Origin: Sulfuricellaceae bacterium | Lineage (GTDB): Bacteria; Pseudomonadota; Gammaproteobacteria; Burkholderiales; UBA9220 | Assembly: GCA_019911985.1 (NCBI GenBank) | Contig: JAIOJO010000205.1 | Coordinates: 1-6,729 of the forward strand | Length of the DNA stretch: 6,729 bases | Direction: 5' to 3' | Part shown: piece by piece, positions 1 to 5,731 of the stretch | Position numbering within the stretch: the stretch's first letter is position 1 | Layout of the letters: each line of letters opens with the position of its first letter | Notes under the pieces: generated by a model | Seen by the model: only the letters and a program-made list of their open reading frames with translations | Databases searched by the model: none | Told to the model about the DNA's origin: nothing | Program-made: the position numbers and the translations under genes

Positions 1-74
1 GTTTAAGTCGCACGCCTGGAAAGCGTGTTTGGGATAATATCCCAACGCGGGTTCGAATCCCGCCCTCTCCGCCA
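1..74 (+). tRNA. tRNA-Ser(GGA), 5' end outside window
   Basis: This is the 3' part of a class II serine tRNA that decodes UCC and UCU. The anticodon stem is CACGC (11-15) paired with GCGTG (23-27). The seven-base loop CTGGAAA between them carries anticodon GGA at 18-20. The long variable arm typical of tRNA-Ser and tRNA-Leu follows, with TTGGGA (29-34) pairing TCCCAA (40-45). The T arm has stem GCGGG/CCCGC (47-51 and 59-63) around the loop TTCGAAT. The 3' acceptor strand CCTCTCC is at 64-70, the discriminator base is G71, and CCA is encoded at 72-74. The D arm and 5' acceptor strand lie left of the window. The anticodon and class II variable arm together make the identity secure. Confidence 0.95.
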
Positions 75-96
75 TCCCTACCCGCTACAAAATCCC

Positions 97-112
97 CACA
101 TTCTTGAATGTG
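97..112. repeat. 7-bp inverted repeat after tRNA-Ser
   Basis: CACATTC and GAATGTG form a perfect inverted repeat separated by two bases (CACATTCTTGAATGTG), beginning 23 bases after the tRNA 3' end. It could be a short hairpin that helps end or process the tRNA transcript, or a protein-binding palindrome. No T run follows on the + strand, so it does not qualify as a clear intrinsic terminator. The repeat is directly visible; its role is unknown. Confidence 0.35.
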
Positions 113-158
113 ACACGAGATACACAGCCACACAAGCGGCGCGTGAGTCAATTATTCT

Positions 159-223
159 GCCACACCTTGCGTATATAGCCGTCGATCCAGGAAGACCAAA
201 TCAAGATAAAACGCAGGTGCGGC
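159..223. repeat. Imperfect inverted repeat between tRNA and DUF599 gene
   Basis: GCCACACCTTGCGT (159-172) is nearly the reverse complement of ACGCAGGTGCGGC (211-223). About 12 base pairs form, with one mismatch and one bulged base, around a 38-base loop. The element lies downstream of the minus-strand DUF599 gene and of the + strand tRNA, so it could cap either transcript. There is no strong T tract. The rest of 75-247 holds no convincing gene: the reading frame running through it starts inside the tRNA and resembles nothing I recognise. Confidence 0.25.
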
Positions 224-247
224 ACACAGAAAATATTCGCATAAAAT

Positions 248-946
248 TTAAAGCGGCTCATCGCCGAGTATCTTAGGCGCTCTATCCACGCGGTAAAGAA
301 CGGCGATCAAGCCAACTGTCGCAATTAACATAAAATGCGGGCCGAACAACCAAAACACCAGTGGAATCATGAAATAGAACGCGCGCATGCCAAGGCTATA
401 ATAGCTGCCGGCACGATTCAGATGCTCGGCTACATGGGCCGGAGTAATGGATTGGTGATTGCATGAAGCCGGCACATTGATCAGATAACCCACATGGTTA
501 TATAAGCGCACCGCCAAGCTAAAGCTAAAAAAGACCGTAAATAAATCGAGCAGGATCATAATCAATTTGGAGAGGAAAAGCTCTGAGCGAGTCGCCCCGA
601 AAGCATTCAGCGCATGCCAGGTTCCGCTCAAGTTACCGCCCTGCCCGGTCAATGAAAGTACCCCCATGATCAACAGCACGGCTGTGGATGCCAAAAACGT
701 TGCCGCCATGGTGGAATTGCGCAAAGTTTGGATCGCAATAACATCGGGTTTCCCGCTGGCCATCATCGCCTCAACCCAGAGGGTGCGGGCCATACGATTA
801 ACGGCTTGTACCGTATATGCTGGATTTTTCTTCACTTTACGCCGCAAATACCCATGATAAGCCAGCAAAATAAGCGAACTCAAGATCAAGCTAGCCGTAT
901 CGTTAAACAGCGTATGGCTCCAGATCAAACCTAATAAATTATCCAT
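248..946 (-). CDS. DUF599 family integral membrane protein
   Basis: This encodes a 232-residue inner-membrane protein of the uncharacterised DUF599 family; its biochemical role is unknown. I recognise it by the layout HTLFNDTASL near the N terminus, then YLRRKV, a VQAVNRMARTLWVEAMM segment (46-62), the QTLRNSTMAATFLASTA motif (73-89), and YYSLGMRAFYF (182-192) before the last hydrophobic stretch. Hydrophobic segments lie at about 15-34, 78-98, 125-148 and 188-219, the last perhaps two helices, giving four or five membrane passes. The start is ATG at 944-946 with a weak AAGAG upstream. The stop is TAA at 248-250, and the length is normal for the family. It lies 59 bp downstream of the Sel1-repeat gene on the same strand with no terminator between, so co-transcription is likely. 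Family assignment is from memory of the conserved motifs; no function should be inferred. Confidence 0.85.
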   Translation of the reverse strand: MDNLLGLIWSHTLFNDTASLILSSLILLAYHGYLRRKVKKNPAYTVQAVNRMARTLWVEAMMASGKPDVIAIQTLRNSTMAATFLASTAVLLIMGVLSLTGQGGNLSGTWHALNAFGATRSELFLSKLIMILLDLFTVFFSFSLAVRLYNHVGYLINVPASCNHQSITPAHVAEHLNRAGSYYSLGMRAFYFMIPLVFWLFGPHFMLIATVGLIAVLYRVDRAPKILGDEPL

Positions 947-1005
947 TAATCAACTCTTAACTGTAGATTCCACATTGTTCACCCCCTCGACCCCTGCATT
1001 TTCTG

Positions 1006-1896
1006 CTATTTAGCCGTTTCCAGTTGGCGAACTTTTTCATGCCAATACTTCGCCAAGGCAGGGTCGGCTTTTATATTGCTCAAGCCGCGAGTGTATATAT
1101 CTTCTAGGCTTTTTGCCGCCATGAGATGGCCGTTTTCCGCTGCCTTGCGAAACCAATACAGCGCCTTTTCGCCATCTTTGTTCATTCCATAGGAGCCCGT
1201 TTCGTAGCGCATGGCCAACTGATATTGGGCTTCGGCATCGCCATCCTGAGCCAATTTTTGAAGATGGGGAGCCCGATGGTAAAAAGACTCTTCCCATTCA
1301 AAGCCGACATCCTCCATAAAATGCAGCCACTTGATCGCCTCTTCGTAACCTTGCTCAGCCGATTTCGCTAACCAGTTATCGGACAGATCTTTGCTTTTCG
1401 GGCCGCCATAACCGGCACGGTACATTTTGCCAAGCAGATACTGCGCTTCGCTGTTACCTTCGGCCGCCGCGCGCCCCAGCCATTTTCTCGCCAGTTCAGG
1501 GTCGCGCGGCACACCGGCCCCGTTCAAATACATTTTGCCCAGCTTAAGCTGCGCGGTAACGCTGCCGCGGTTCGCCGCCTTTTCACGCCAATCGGCTGCC
1601 AACCTGAGGTTTTTCGGCACACCCGTGCCATTCTCGTAATAATCGCCAAGAACTTGTTGCGCATAGGCATTGCCTTGCTCCGCCGCCCGTTCGAACCAGT
1701 AGGCGGAAAGCTTTTCATCGCGAGGATAGCCGCCTGTCCCATCCTTATAAATAACTGCCAGTAGAACCTGCGCCCCTTGGCTGCCACGTTCCGCGGCGTT
1801 GGCTATCATTTTTGCTTCCTCGGGGGTCATGGCAGCCGCACCCGCGGACAGCAAGCCGATATATATCGCCAAGAACAGCCGTGTAATTTTTTTCAT
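1006..1896 (-). CDS. Secreted Sel1-like repeat (SLR) protein
   Basis: This 296-residue protein is built almost entirely of Sel1-like repeats, TPR-like helix pairs that serve as protein-binding scaffolds. Residues 1-22 form a signal peptide: MKKITR, a hydrophobic core (LFLAIYIGLLSAG), then a plausible signal peptidase I site after GAAA. Four tandem repeats follow at about 42-76, 78-112, 115-148 and 150-184, each close to the pattern A-x3-LG-x2-Y-x2-G-x-G ... W-x2-KAA-x2-G. A degenerate spacer (186-220, including EDVGFEWEESFYHR) separates them from two more repeats at about 222-256 and 259-289. The first AUG is well supported: AAGGGA lies upstream at normal spacing, and the signal peptide begins right there. 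The product is expected in the periplasm or outside the cell. The partner is unknown; the DUF599 membrane protein encoded 59 bp downstream is the obvious candidate, but that is inference only. Confidence 0.88.
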   Translation of the reverse strand: MKKITRLFLAIYIGLLSAGAAAMTPEEAKMIANAAERGSQGAQVLLAVIYKDGTGGYPRDEKLSAYWFERAAEQGNAYAQQVLGDYYENGTGVPKNLRLAADWREKAANRGSVTAQLKLGKMYLNGAGVPRDPELARKWLGRAAAEGNSEAQYLLGKMYRAGYGGPKSKDLSDNWLAKSAEQGYEEAIKWLHFMEDVGFEWEESFYHRAPHLQKLAQDGDAEAQYQLAMRYETGSYGMNKDGEKALYWFRKAAENGHLMAAKSLEDIYTRGLSNIKADPALAKYWHEKVRQLETAK

Positions 1897-2096
1897 TAAA
1901 GTCCCTTAACCGATAAATATGGAGGAGCGGACATCCCGCTGCTTCAGTATCCATTATTGTAACGCAATGCACGCGTCCCCTCCGCCCTATGATTATCCGC
2001 TAGCCGCTGGCTGTAGCCTCACAACTTGTGCGAAGCATTATCAAACACACATTCATAAAGCTATGTCGCCGCCTGTTCCCGTATAATCCGCGGATC
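1897..2096. other. Divergent intergenic region, Sel1 gene / pabB
   Basis: These 200 bp separate the minus-strand Sel1-repeat gene from pabB on the + strand and should hold the promoters of both. On the left is the ribosome binding site of the Sel1 gene (AAGGGA on the minus strand, near 1901-1906). A 5-bp inverted repeat AGCGG/CCGCT sits at 1926-1940. On the right is a perfect TATAAT just before pabB. No small gene is convincing here. The frame from GTG 2028 only extends PabB by 23 basic residues not expected in the family. Confidence 0.5.
2082..2087 (+). promoter_or_regulatory. Possible pabB -10 element (TATAAT)
   Basis: A perfect sigma70 -10 hexamer TATAAT lies nine bases before the ATG at 2097. 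With the usual 6-8 base gap, transcription would begin around 2093-2095, leaving almost no 5' leader. Against the call, the hexamers 16-18 bp upstream do not resemble TTGACA, and no extended TG motif is present. The -10 match is seen directly; promoter function is inferred. Confidence 0.35.
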
Positions 2097-3473
2097 ATGT
2101 CGTCTTCTCTGCTAGCCGAGCTTCCTTACTACCCCGACAGCGCCCTCCTTTTCGACCGAATTGCCGACGAGCCTTGGGCCATTTTTCTCGATAGCCGTTC
2201 CGATTGCGACATGGCTGGGCGTTACGATATGCTCAGCGCCGCACCCTATCAGACCCTGACGAACCGCGGCAATATCACTGAAATAGCCAACCGGACCGGC
2301 AGCCGATTTTCTCTGGACGACCCCTTCCAGTTACTGCAACAAGCCTTGCAGCCATTCACCCTTGTGGATGACTCACTACCCTTTTGCGGCGGAGCAATGG
2401 GGTATTTTTCCTACGACTTGGCCCGGCGTCTGGAAAATATTCCATCCATCGCGGAGAACCGGGAATCCTTGCCCGAAATGGCGCTTGGACTCTACGACTG
2501 GGCCGTAATCGTCGACCATGAGAAACAACGCTCTTGGTTAACGGGCACAGGCCGGGATGCGGCAACCGCCGCTTTATGGCCGGAATTGCTCGAACGCTTC
2601 GGAACAAAAGTGCAGCCTATCGAAAGACCCCCTTTCCGAGTACTGCAGCCGGTCACGTCGAACATGGACCGAGCACGCTACGCCAACGCGTTCGAGCGTA
2701 TAAAACGTTACATTCAGGAAGGTGACTGCTACCAGGTAAACCTTGCCCAATGCTTTGAGACGGCTGCCGAGGGCCACCCCTGGCTGGCCTATTGTGCCTT
2801 GCGGCAATCCAACCCAGCCCCTTTTTCAGCTTATTTGAATACGCCCTACGGACAAATTTTGAGCGCATCGCCGGAGCGCTTTCTCAAAGTGCGCGAGGGC
2901 CAAGTCGAAACCCGCCCGATTAAAGGTACACGCCCCCGCGGCGCCGATCCGGAACAAGACGCCGTACTCGCCGAAGACTTGCTCACGAGCGCCAAGGATA
3001 GAGCCGAAAATCTGATGATTGTCGATTTGCTGCGCAATGATCTGGGGAAGGTCTGCCTGCCGGGATCGGTGCGCGCAGACAAACTTTTCAAGCTTGAAAG
3101 CTACGCCACCGTCCACCACTTGGTGAGCACCGTGACTGGGCAACTCGCGCCAGGCAAAGACCCAAGCGATTTGCTGCGCGCCTGTTTTCCCGGCGGCTCC
3201 ATTACCGGCGCCCCCAAGCTACGCGCCATGGAGATTATCGAAGAACTGGAGCCGCACCGGCGCGGCGTATATTGCGGTTCCATCGGCTATCTCGGCTTCA
3301 ATGGCAGCATGGACACCAGCATCGCGATCCGCACTCTAGTCCACACGAATGGACAAGTGCACTTCTGGGCAGGCGGCGGCATAGTCGACGATTCCGTCAT
3401 GGACGACGAACTCCGCGAAAGCTTCGATAAGGCGGCGGCCTTTCTCGCGCTACTCGAACAGTTCAGGCGTTGA
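2097..3473 (+). CDS. pabB: Aminodeoxychorismate synthase component I (PabB)
   Basis: PabB converts chorismate, with ammonia supplied by the PabA glutaminase, to 4-amino-4-deoxychorismate, the precursor of p-aminobenzoate and folate, in the cytoplasm. From ATG 2097 it has 458 residues, close to the 453 of E. coli PabB. The N-terminal anthranilate synthase I-like domain spans about 5-140 (FCGGAMGYFSYDLARR at 96-111). The chorismate-binding domain spans about 188-448, with GDCYQVNLAQ (209-218), SPERF (258-262), DRAENLMIVDLLRND (301-315) and FPGGSITGAPK (364-374). PIKGT (274-278) carries Lys276, the catalytic lysine that separates PabB from anthranilate synthase TrpE, which has PIAGT. The frame is open back to a GTG at 2028, but those 23 extra residues (KHTFIKLCRRLF...) do not match the family, whereas MSSSLLAELPYYPDSALLF does. 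Neither start has a good Shine-Dalgarno sequence. pabA and pabC are not in this window. The function is near certain; the start is less so. Confidence 0.96.
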   Translation: MSSSLLAELPYYPDSALLFDRIADEPWAIFLDSRSDCDMAGRYDMLSAAPYQTLTNRGNITEIANRTGSRFSLDDPFQLLQQALQPFTLVDDSLPFCGGAMGYFSYDLARRLENIPSIAENRESLPEMALGLYDWAVIVDHEKQRSWLTGTGRDAATAALWPELLERFGTKVQPIERPPFRVLQPVTSNMDRARYANAFERIKRYIQEGDCYQVNLAQCFETAAEGHPWLAYCALRQSNPAPFSAYLNTPYGQILSASPERFLKVREGQVETRPIKGTRPRGADPEQDAVLAEDLLTSAKDRAENLMIVDLLRNDLGKVCLPGSVRADKLFKLESYATVHHLVSTVTGQLAPGKDPSDLLRACFPGGSITGAPKLRAMEIIEELEPHRRGVYCGSIGYLGFNGSMDTSIAIRTLVHTNGQVHFWAGGGIVDDSVMDDELRESFDKAAAFLALLEQFRR

Positions 3474-3663
3474 CTTCGCCCCAGGTTTGGGTAAAGTGCT
3501 ATTCCACACAGGGCCCTCATTCAGCAGGGAAGGCGTCAACTTGGCGGTAATGACCTTATCAATTCATTGCAGACTGCTGAGCAGAAAACCAAAGAAACGC
3601 TGCCGGCGCTTCAGTCAAGTGGTCAATTCCATGTTTTATTTAGGTTTCAGCGCTCCAGCCAAA

Positions 3664-3680
3664 ACATGAGCGGATCATGT
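3664..3680. repeat. Operator-like inverted repeat
   Basis: ACATGA and TCATGT form a perfect 6-bp inverted repeat around a 5-base spacer (GCGGA). It lies about 130 bp upstream of the protease start, inside the likely regulatory region. It could be a binding site for a dimeric regulator, but no regulator gene is nearby to link it to, and repeats of this length occur by chance. Confidence 0.25.
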
Positions 3681-3728
3681 CGATTTGCTGCTTGTTAATA
3701 ATTTGCAACATCCTGACATGCTTCATTT

Positions 3729-3741
3729 ACTCGCGTCGAGT
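3729..3741. repeat. Short inverted repeat next to a possible -10 region
   Basis: ACTCG and CGAGT form a perfect 5-bp inverted repeat around CGT. It directly adjoins the AT-rich stretch TTAGTATTTATAG, which is the best candidate for a promoter of the protease gene. A protein bound here would overlap such a promoter. The repeat is short, so regulatory function is only a suggestion. Confidence 0.2.
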
Positions 3742-3812
3742 TAGTATTTATAGCATGACAGTGCATACAACCAAACAACCTTTTTAAGCCATTATGGAAG
3801 CCGATAAACCCC

Positions 3813-5135
3813 ATGACGACACCCCAAGGACACAAACAAACCCTAACTTGGCAAGCCGTTGTGCTCGCCTTAGCCATCATGGCTTTTGCCTTGCCTCGAC
3901 ACGTCCAGGCCAACGACTTTTCCATCGTCAACGGCACGGTCGCCAACGCATCCAACTACCCATGGTTTGTTACGGTCTACAGTAACGGCTACCAGTGCGA
4001 TGGTTCGTTGATCCATCCGCTCTGGGTCATGACAGCGGCACACTGCTTCAGTCCGGGGCAAGGACCCGGCACGGTCAGCATTGTCGCCGGCCGCCAGCTG
4101 CTAAGCAACTCGGCGTCTGGTCAAGAAATATCGGCAAAACGCATCGTCGTGAACGCCTCGTACAACAGCACTACGGAAGACAACGACATCGCCCTGATAG
4201 AACTGAACTCGCCGGTCTATGGCCAATACGTCAAATTATTGCCACCCATACAGGCGCTGACGCCCGGCCAAAAGACAAAAGCGATTGGCCGGGGCGCCTT
4301 GGCCGCACCCGCCGATTACTTATCCGATAAGCTTTCCTTACGATCCGACTGCCGCAACGATCTCTTGGCCTGCATTCTGGAAGCCGAGCAAAAAGGAACA
4401 ACGGATCCCGCGATCATAAGCACCCTATTGCAGGCCAATGGGCTAGGCGATCCGTCCAAAGGTATTGGCTATTCCCAACTAGTGTCCCTGCTGCCGACGT
4501 CCGCCGCCACAGCCCCGTCGGTCAACGACCTCATATCCGGCCTTTCCGCCGAGGGTTTCAGCGTCGCGGACATAGCCACCGTTATCGTCAACGCCGCCGG
4601 CACGACTGACGAGGTGCGCGAAGTCGATTTGCCGGTGGTTGACAATGCGGTCTGCCAAACCTCGCTCGGCTCAAGCGTAACCGGCAATATGCTTTGTTCG
4701 GGGTACCAGGGTACGCCCAAGGATACCTGTCAAGGCGATAGCGGCGGTCCCCTAGTCATCCGCAATCCGCAGAACACGGACTGGCTCCAGGTCGGCATCG
4801 TGAGCTGGGGTGCGACCTGCGGCACCAACTATGGCGTCAACACCAAGGTCGCCAACTACCTCGACTGGATAGGGCAATACGTTCCGACCTTGGCCGCCGA
4901 GCGCGTCTTCATGTGGGGGGAAAGCGTAGGCGCTCCGTCCATATTGAAAGCGGCAGGCAACGAGCATTCCTCTACGGCTTATGCCAACTATTGGTCACGG
5001 GTTTACCCCGCAAGCGGCACCGCCCTGTTGCTTGGCTCCTCCGATCAGAATCTATATTTTTACGACGGCAAAAACCTGTCCTCGCTGGGTTCCATCTCTA
5101 GCTGGCTCGCTCAAGCCAAGGCGGCGGGTTATTAA
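3813..5135 (+). CDS. Secreted trypsin-like serine protease (S1 family) with inserted domain and C-terminal module
   Basis: This is a 440-residue exported endopeptidase of the chymotrypsin/trypsin fold. Residues 1-33 are a signal peptide (hydrophobic core AVVLALAIMAFAL, cleavage likely after HVQA). The mature N terminus is probably IVNG at 38-41, after the short NDFS. The triad is complete: His77 (TAAHC), Asp125 (DNDIAL) and Ser310 (CQGDSGGP). Asp304 sits six residues before Ser310 where trypsin has Asp189, and SWG (331-333) and Gly341 keep the S1 pocket open, so cleavage after Arg or Lys is predicted. Cysteines 62/78, 281/295 and 306/336 match conserved S1 disulfides. GRG at 159-161 replaces the usual GWG. 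About 100 residues are then inserted before VREVDLPVVDN (268-278), with a private Cys180/Cys187 pair. Residues about 362-440 form an added C-terminal module. The start is the only suitable ATG; GGAAG lies about 12 bases upstream. The gene stands alone, convergent with nirD. Its natural substrate is unknown. Confidence 0.92.
   Translation: MTTPQGHKQTLTWQAVVLALAIMAFALPRHVQANDFSIVNGTVANASNYPWFVTVYSNGYQCDGSLIHPLWVMTAAHCFSPGQGPGTVSIVAGRQLLSNSASGQEISAKRIVVNASYNSTTEDNDIALIELNSPVYGQYVKLLPPIQALTPGQKTKAIGRGALAAPADYLSDKLSLRSDCRNDLLACILEAEQKGTTDPAIISTLLQANGLGDPSKGIGYSQLVSLLPTSAATAPSVNDLISGLSAEGFSVADIATVIVNAAGTTDEVREVDLPVVDNAVCQTSLGSSVTGNMLCSGYQGTPKDTCQGDSGGPLVIRNPQNTDWLQVGIVSWGATCGTNYGVNTKVANYLDWIGQYVPTLAAERVFMWGESVGAPSILKAAGNEHSSTAYANYWSRVYPASGTALLLGSSDQNLYFYDGKNLSSLGSISSWLAQAKAAGY
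4293..4610 (+). other. Inserted helical segment within the protease domain
   Basis: This region encodes residues 161-266 of the protease. In trypsin-like enzymes only some 10-15 residues separate the GWG motif from the strand corresponding here to VREVDLPVV, so roughly 95 residues are extra, at the place of the autolysis loop. The segment looks mainly helical: LSDKLSLRSDCRNDLLACILEAE, then DPAIISTLLQANGLGD, YSQLVSLLP, VNDLISGLSAEGF and VADIATVIVNAAG. It has its own pair of cysteines (180 and 187). The frame is continuous and base composition matches the flanks, so this is not a frameshift artefact. I do not recognise the fold. Confidence 0.7.
4896..5132 (+). other. C-terminal module of the protease (FNWAE-like)
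   Basis: This encodes residues 362-440, after the final S1 helix (YLDWIGQYVPTL). The order VFMWGE, then a variable stretch, SRVYPASGTALLLG, NLYFYDGKNL and LGSISSWLAQA resembles a small module found at the ends of exported proteins in beta- and gammaproteobacteria, typically written FNWAE ... YRYYP ... YLGV ... VYVY ... LGS. The resemblance is from memory and only partial. Its role is not established; attachment to a surface or stabilisation outside the cell are guesses. Confidence 0.4.
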
Positions 5136-5147
5136 CCCAGATTATCC

Positions 5148-5175
5148 ATTCCCTCTGTGAGAGCGGACAGGGAAT
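5148..5175. terminator. Possible bidirectional terminator hairpin
   Basis: ATTCCC (5148-5153) plus TGT (5156-5158) pairs with ACAGGGAAT (5167-5175), giving nine base pairs with a two-base bulge and an eight-base loop. It starts 13 bases after the protease stop codon and lies in the spacer between convergent genes (protease on +, nirD on -), where a shared terminator is expected. No T tract follows on either strand, so the call is weak; a Rho-dependent end is equally possible. The remainder of 5136-5255 shows no gene. Confidence 0.35.
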
Positions 5176-5255
5176 CGCCAAAACACGCGTACTGAAAAGT
5201 TTGACCCCGCCTAGGAGTCATCACGCGTCAATAAATAATTACTTGGCACAGCTTC

Positions 5256-5564
5256 TTAGACTTGCAGGAAAACCGTATTGTTTTCGAGTCTTACGGCATA
5301 GGTTCTCGCGCAGCCCTCGTCTGGAGCGATCGCTTTACCGTCGTTCAGACAGATGTTCATGCCGTGCAAGGGGCAGGTCACTTGATTGCCGGCGACTATC
5401 CCCTGAGAAAGCGGCCCCCCTTTATGCGGGCACTTATCCCGCATAGCGAATACCCGGTCTTCGCCGTTGCGGAATACAGCGATGTCCTCGCCACCCAGTT
5501 TGACCACACGAGCCCCTAGACGGGGTATCTCGTCCAGCCGGCAAACTTTTAACCATTCACTCAT
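5256..5564 (-). CDS. nirD: Nitrite reductase small subunit NirD (Rieske type)
   Basis: NirD is the small partner of NirB in the cytoplasmic NAD(P)H-dependent nitrite reductase that makes ammonium. From ATG 5564 it has 102 residues, normal for the family. It carries a full Rieske [2Fe-2S] ligand set: Cys45 and His47 in CPHKGGPLSQG, and Cys64 and His67 in CPLHGM, 16 residues between the pairs. E. coli NirD has lost these ligands, so this protein belongs to the cluster-binding type. A TTG at 5570 would add two residues, but AAGGGA sits seven bases before the ATG and only about two before the TTG, which decides for ATG. It follows nirB on the same strand after an unusually long 167-bp gap and is probably the last gene of the unit. 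Other ferredoxin-like Rieske proteins look alike, but the nirB neighbour settles the identity. Confidence 0.93.
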   Translation of the reverse strand: MSEWLKVCRLDEIPRLGARVVKLGGEDIAVFRNGEDRVFAMRDKCPHKGGPLSQGIVAGNQVTCPLHGMNICLNDGKAIAPDEGCARTYAVRLENNTVFLQV

Positions 5565-5589
5565 TTTCAATTCCCTTTAGTTTACAAAT

Positions 5590-5625
5590 CCGCACGGCCT
5601 GTCCACTTCGACACGCCGTGTGCGG
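5590..5625 (-). promoter_or_regulatory. Strong hairpin in the nirB-nirD spacer
   Basis: CCGCACGGC (5590-5598) pairs with GCCGTGTGCGG (5615-5625) with a two-base bulge, and TGT (5600-5602) pairs with ACA (5611-5613) across one C-C mismatch, leaving an eight-base loop. That is about 12 mostly G-C pairs. In the nir transcript, read on the minus strand, it ends 25 bases before the nirD start and is followed by ATTTGTAAAC, not by a true U tract. It may be a partial terminator, an RNA-processing or stability element, or a member of a dispersed repeat family. The fold is clear from the bases; the role is inferred. Confidence 0.5.
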
Positions 5626-5731
5626 GCACGATTCGGCCGCCTACCCGCTCGAAGACTATTTGATTACAAACGGCCTATTTCCGCCCGGCCATCGGGGTTC
5701 CCTGCCTCGTCCAAGCATCTTGGCTGAACGC

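Larger units (their letters stand above)
3474..3812. other. 339-bp gene-free region upstream of the protease
   Basis: No convincing gene lies here. The one longer + frame (3487-3669) starts at TTG and encodes 60 residues with no recognisable family or ribosome binding site. The right half is AT-richer than the flanking genes, as expected for a promoter region. It contains two short inverted repeats (3664-3680 and 3729-3741) and the AT-rich stretch TTAGTATTTATAG (3741-3753), which might supply a -10 box, though I find no good -35 at the right spacing. There is no clear pabB terminator: only a 4-bp stem (CCCA/TGGG, 3480-3491) follows the stop codon, with no T run. Confidence 0.5.

Noticed and set aside
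1..74. tRNA-Ser 3' end as an attachment site for an integrated element
   Set aside because: tRNA 3' ends are common integration sites, but I see no second copy of the T-arm/acceptor sequence in the window and no integrase gene; the neighbours are ordinary chromosomal genes.
3487..3669. 60-residue + strand reading frame between pabB and the protease
   Set aside because: It starts at TTG, has no ribosome binding site, and shows no recognisable motif or coding-like composition.
2090..3682. 13-base direct repeat GCGGATCATGTCG at 2090-2102 and 3670-3682
   Set aside because: One copy spans the pabB start codon and the other lies in the spacer before the protease. A single shared 13-mer in a window of this size is expected fairly often by chance, and the flanks do not match.
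5191..5207. CTGAAAAGTTTGACCCC-like stretch reminiscent of insertion-sequence ends
   Set aside because: There is no matching opposite end, no target duplication and no transposase fragment nearby, so a mobile-element remnant cannot be supported.
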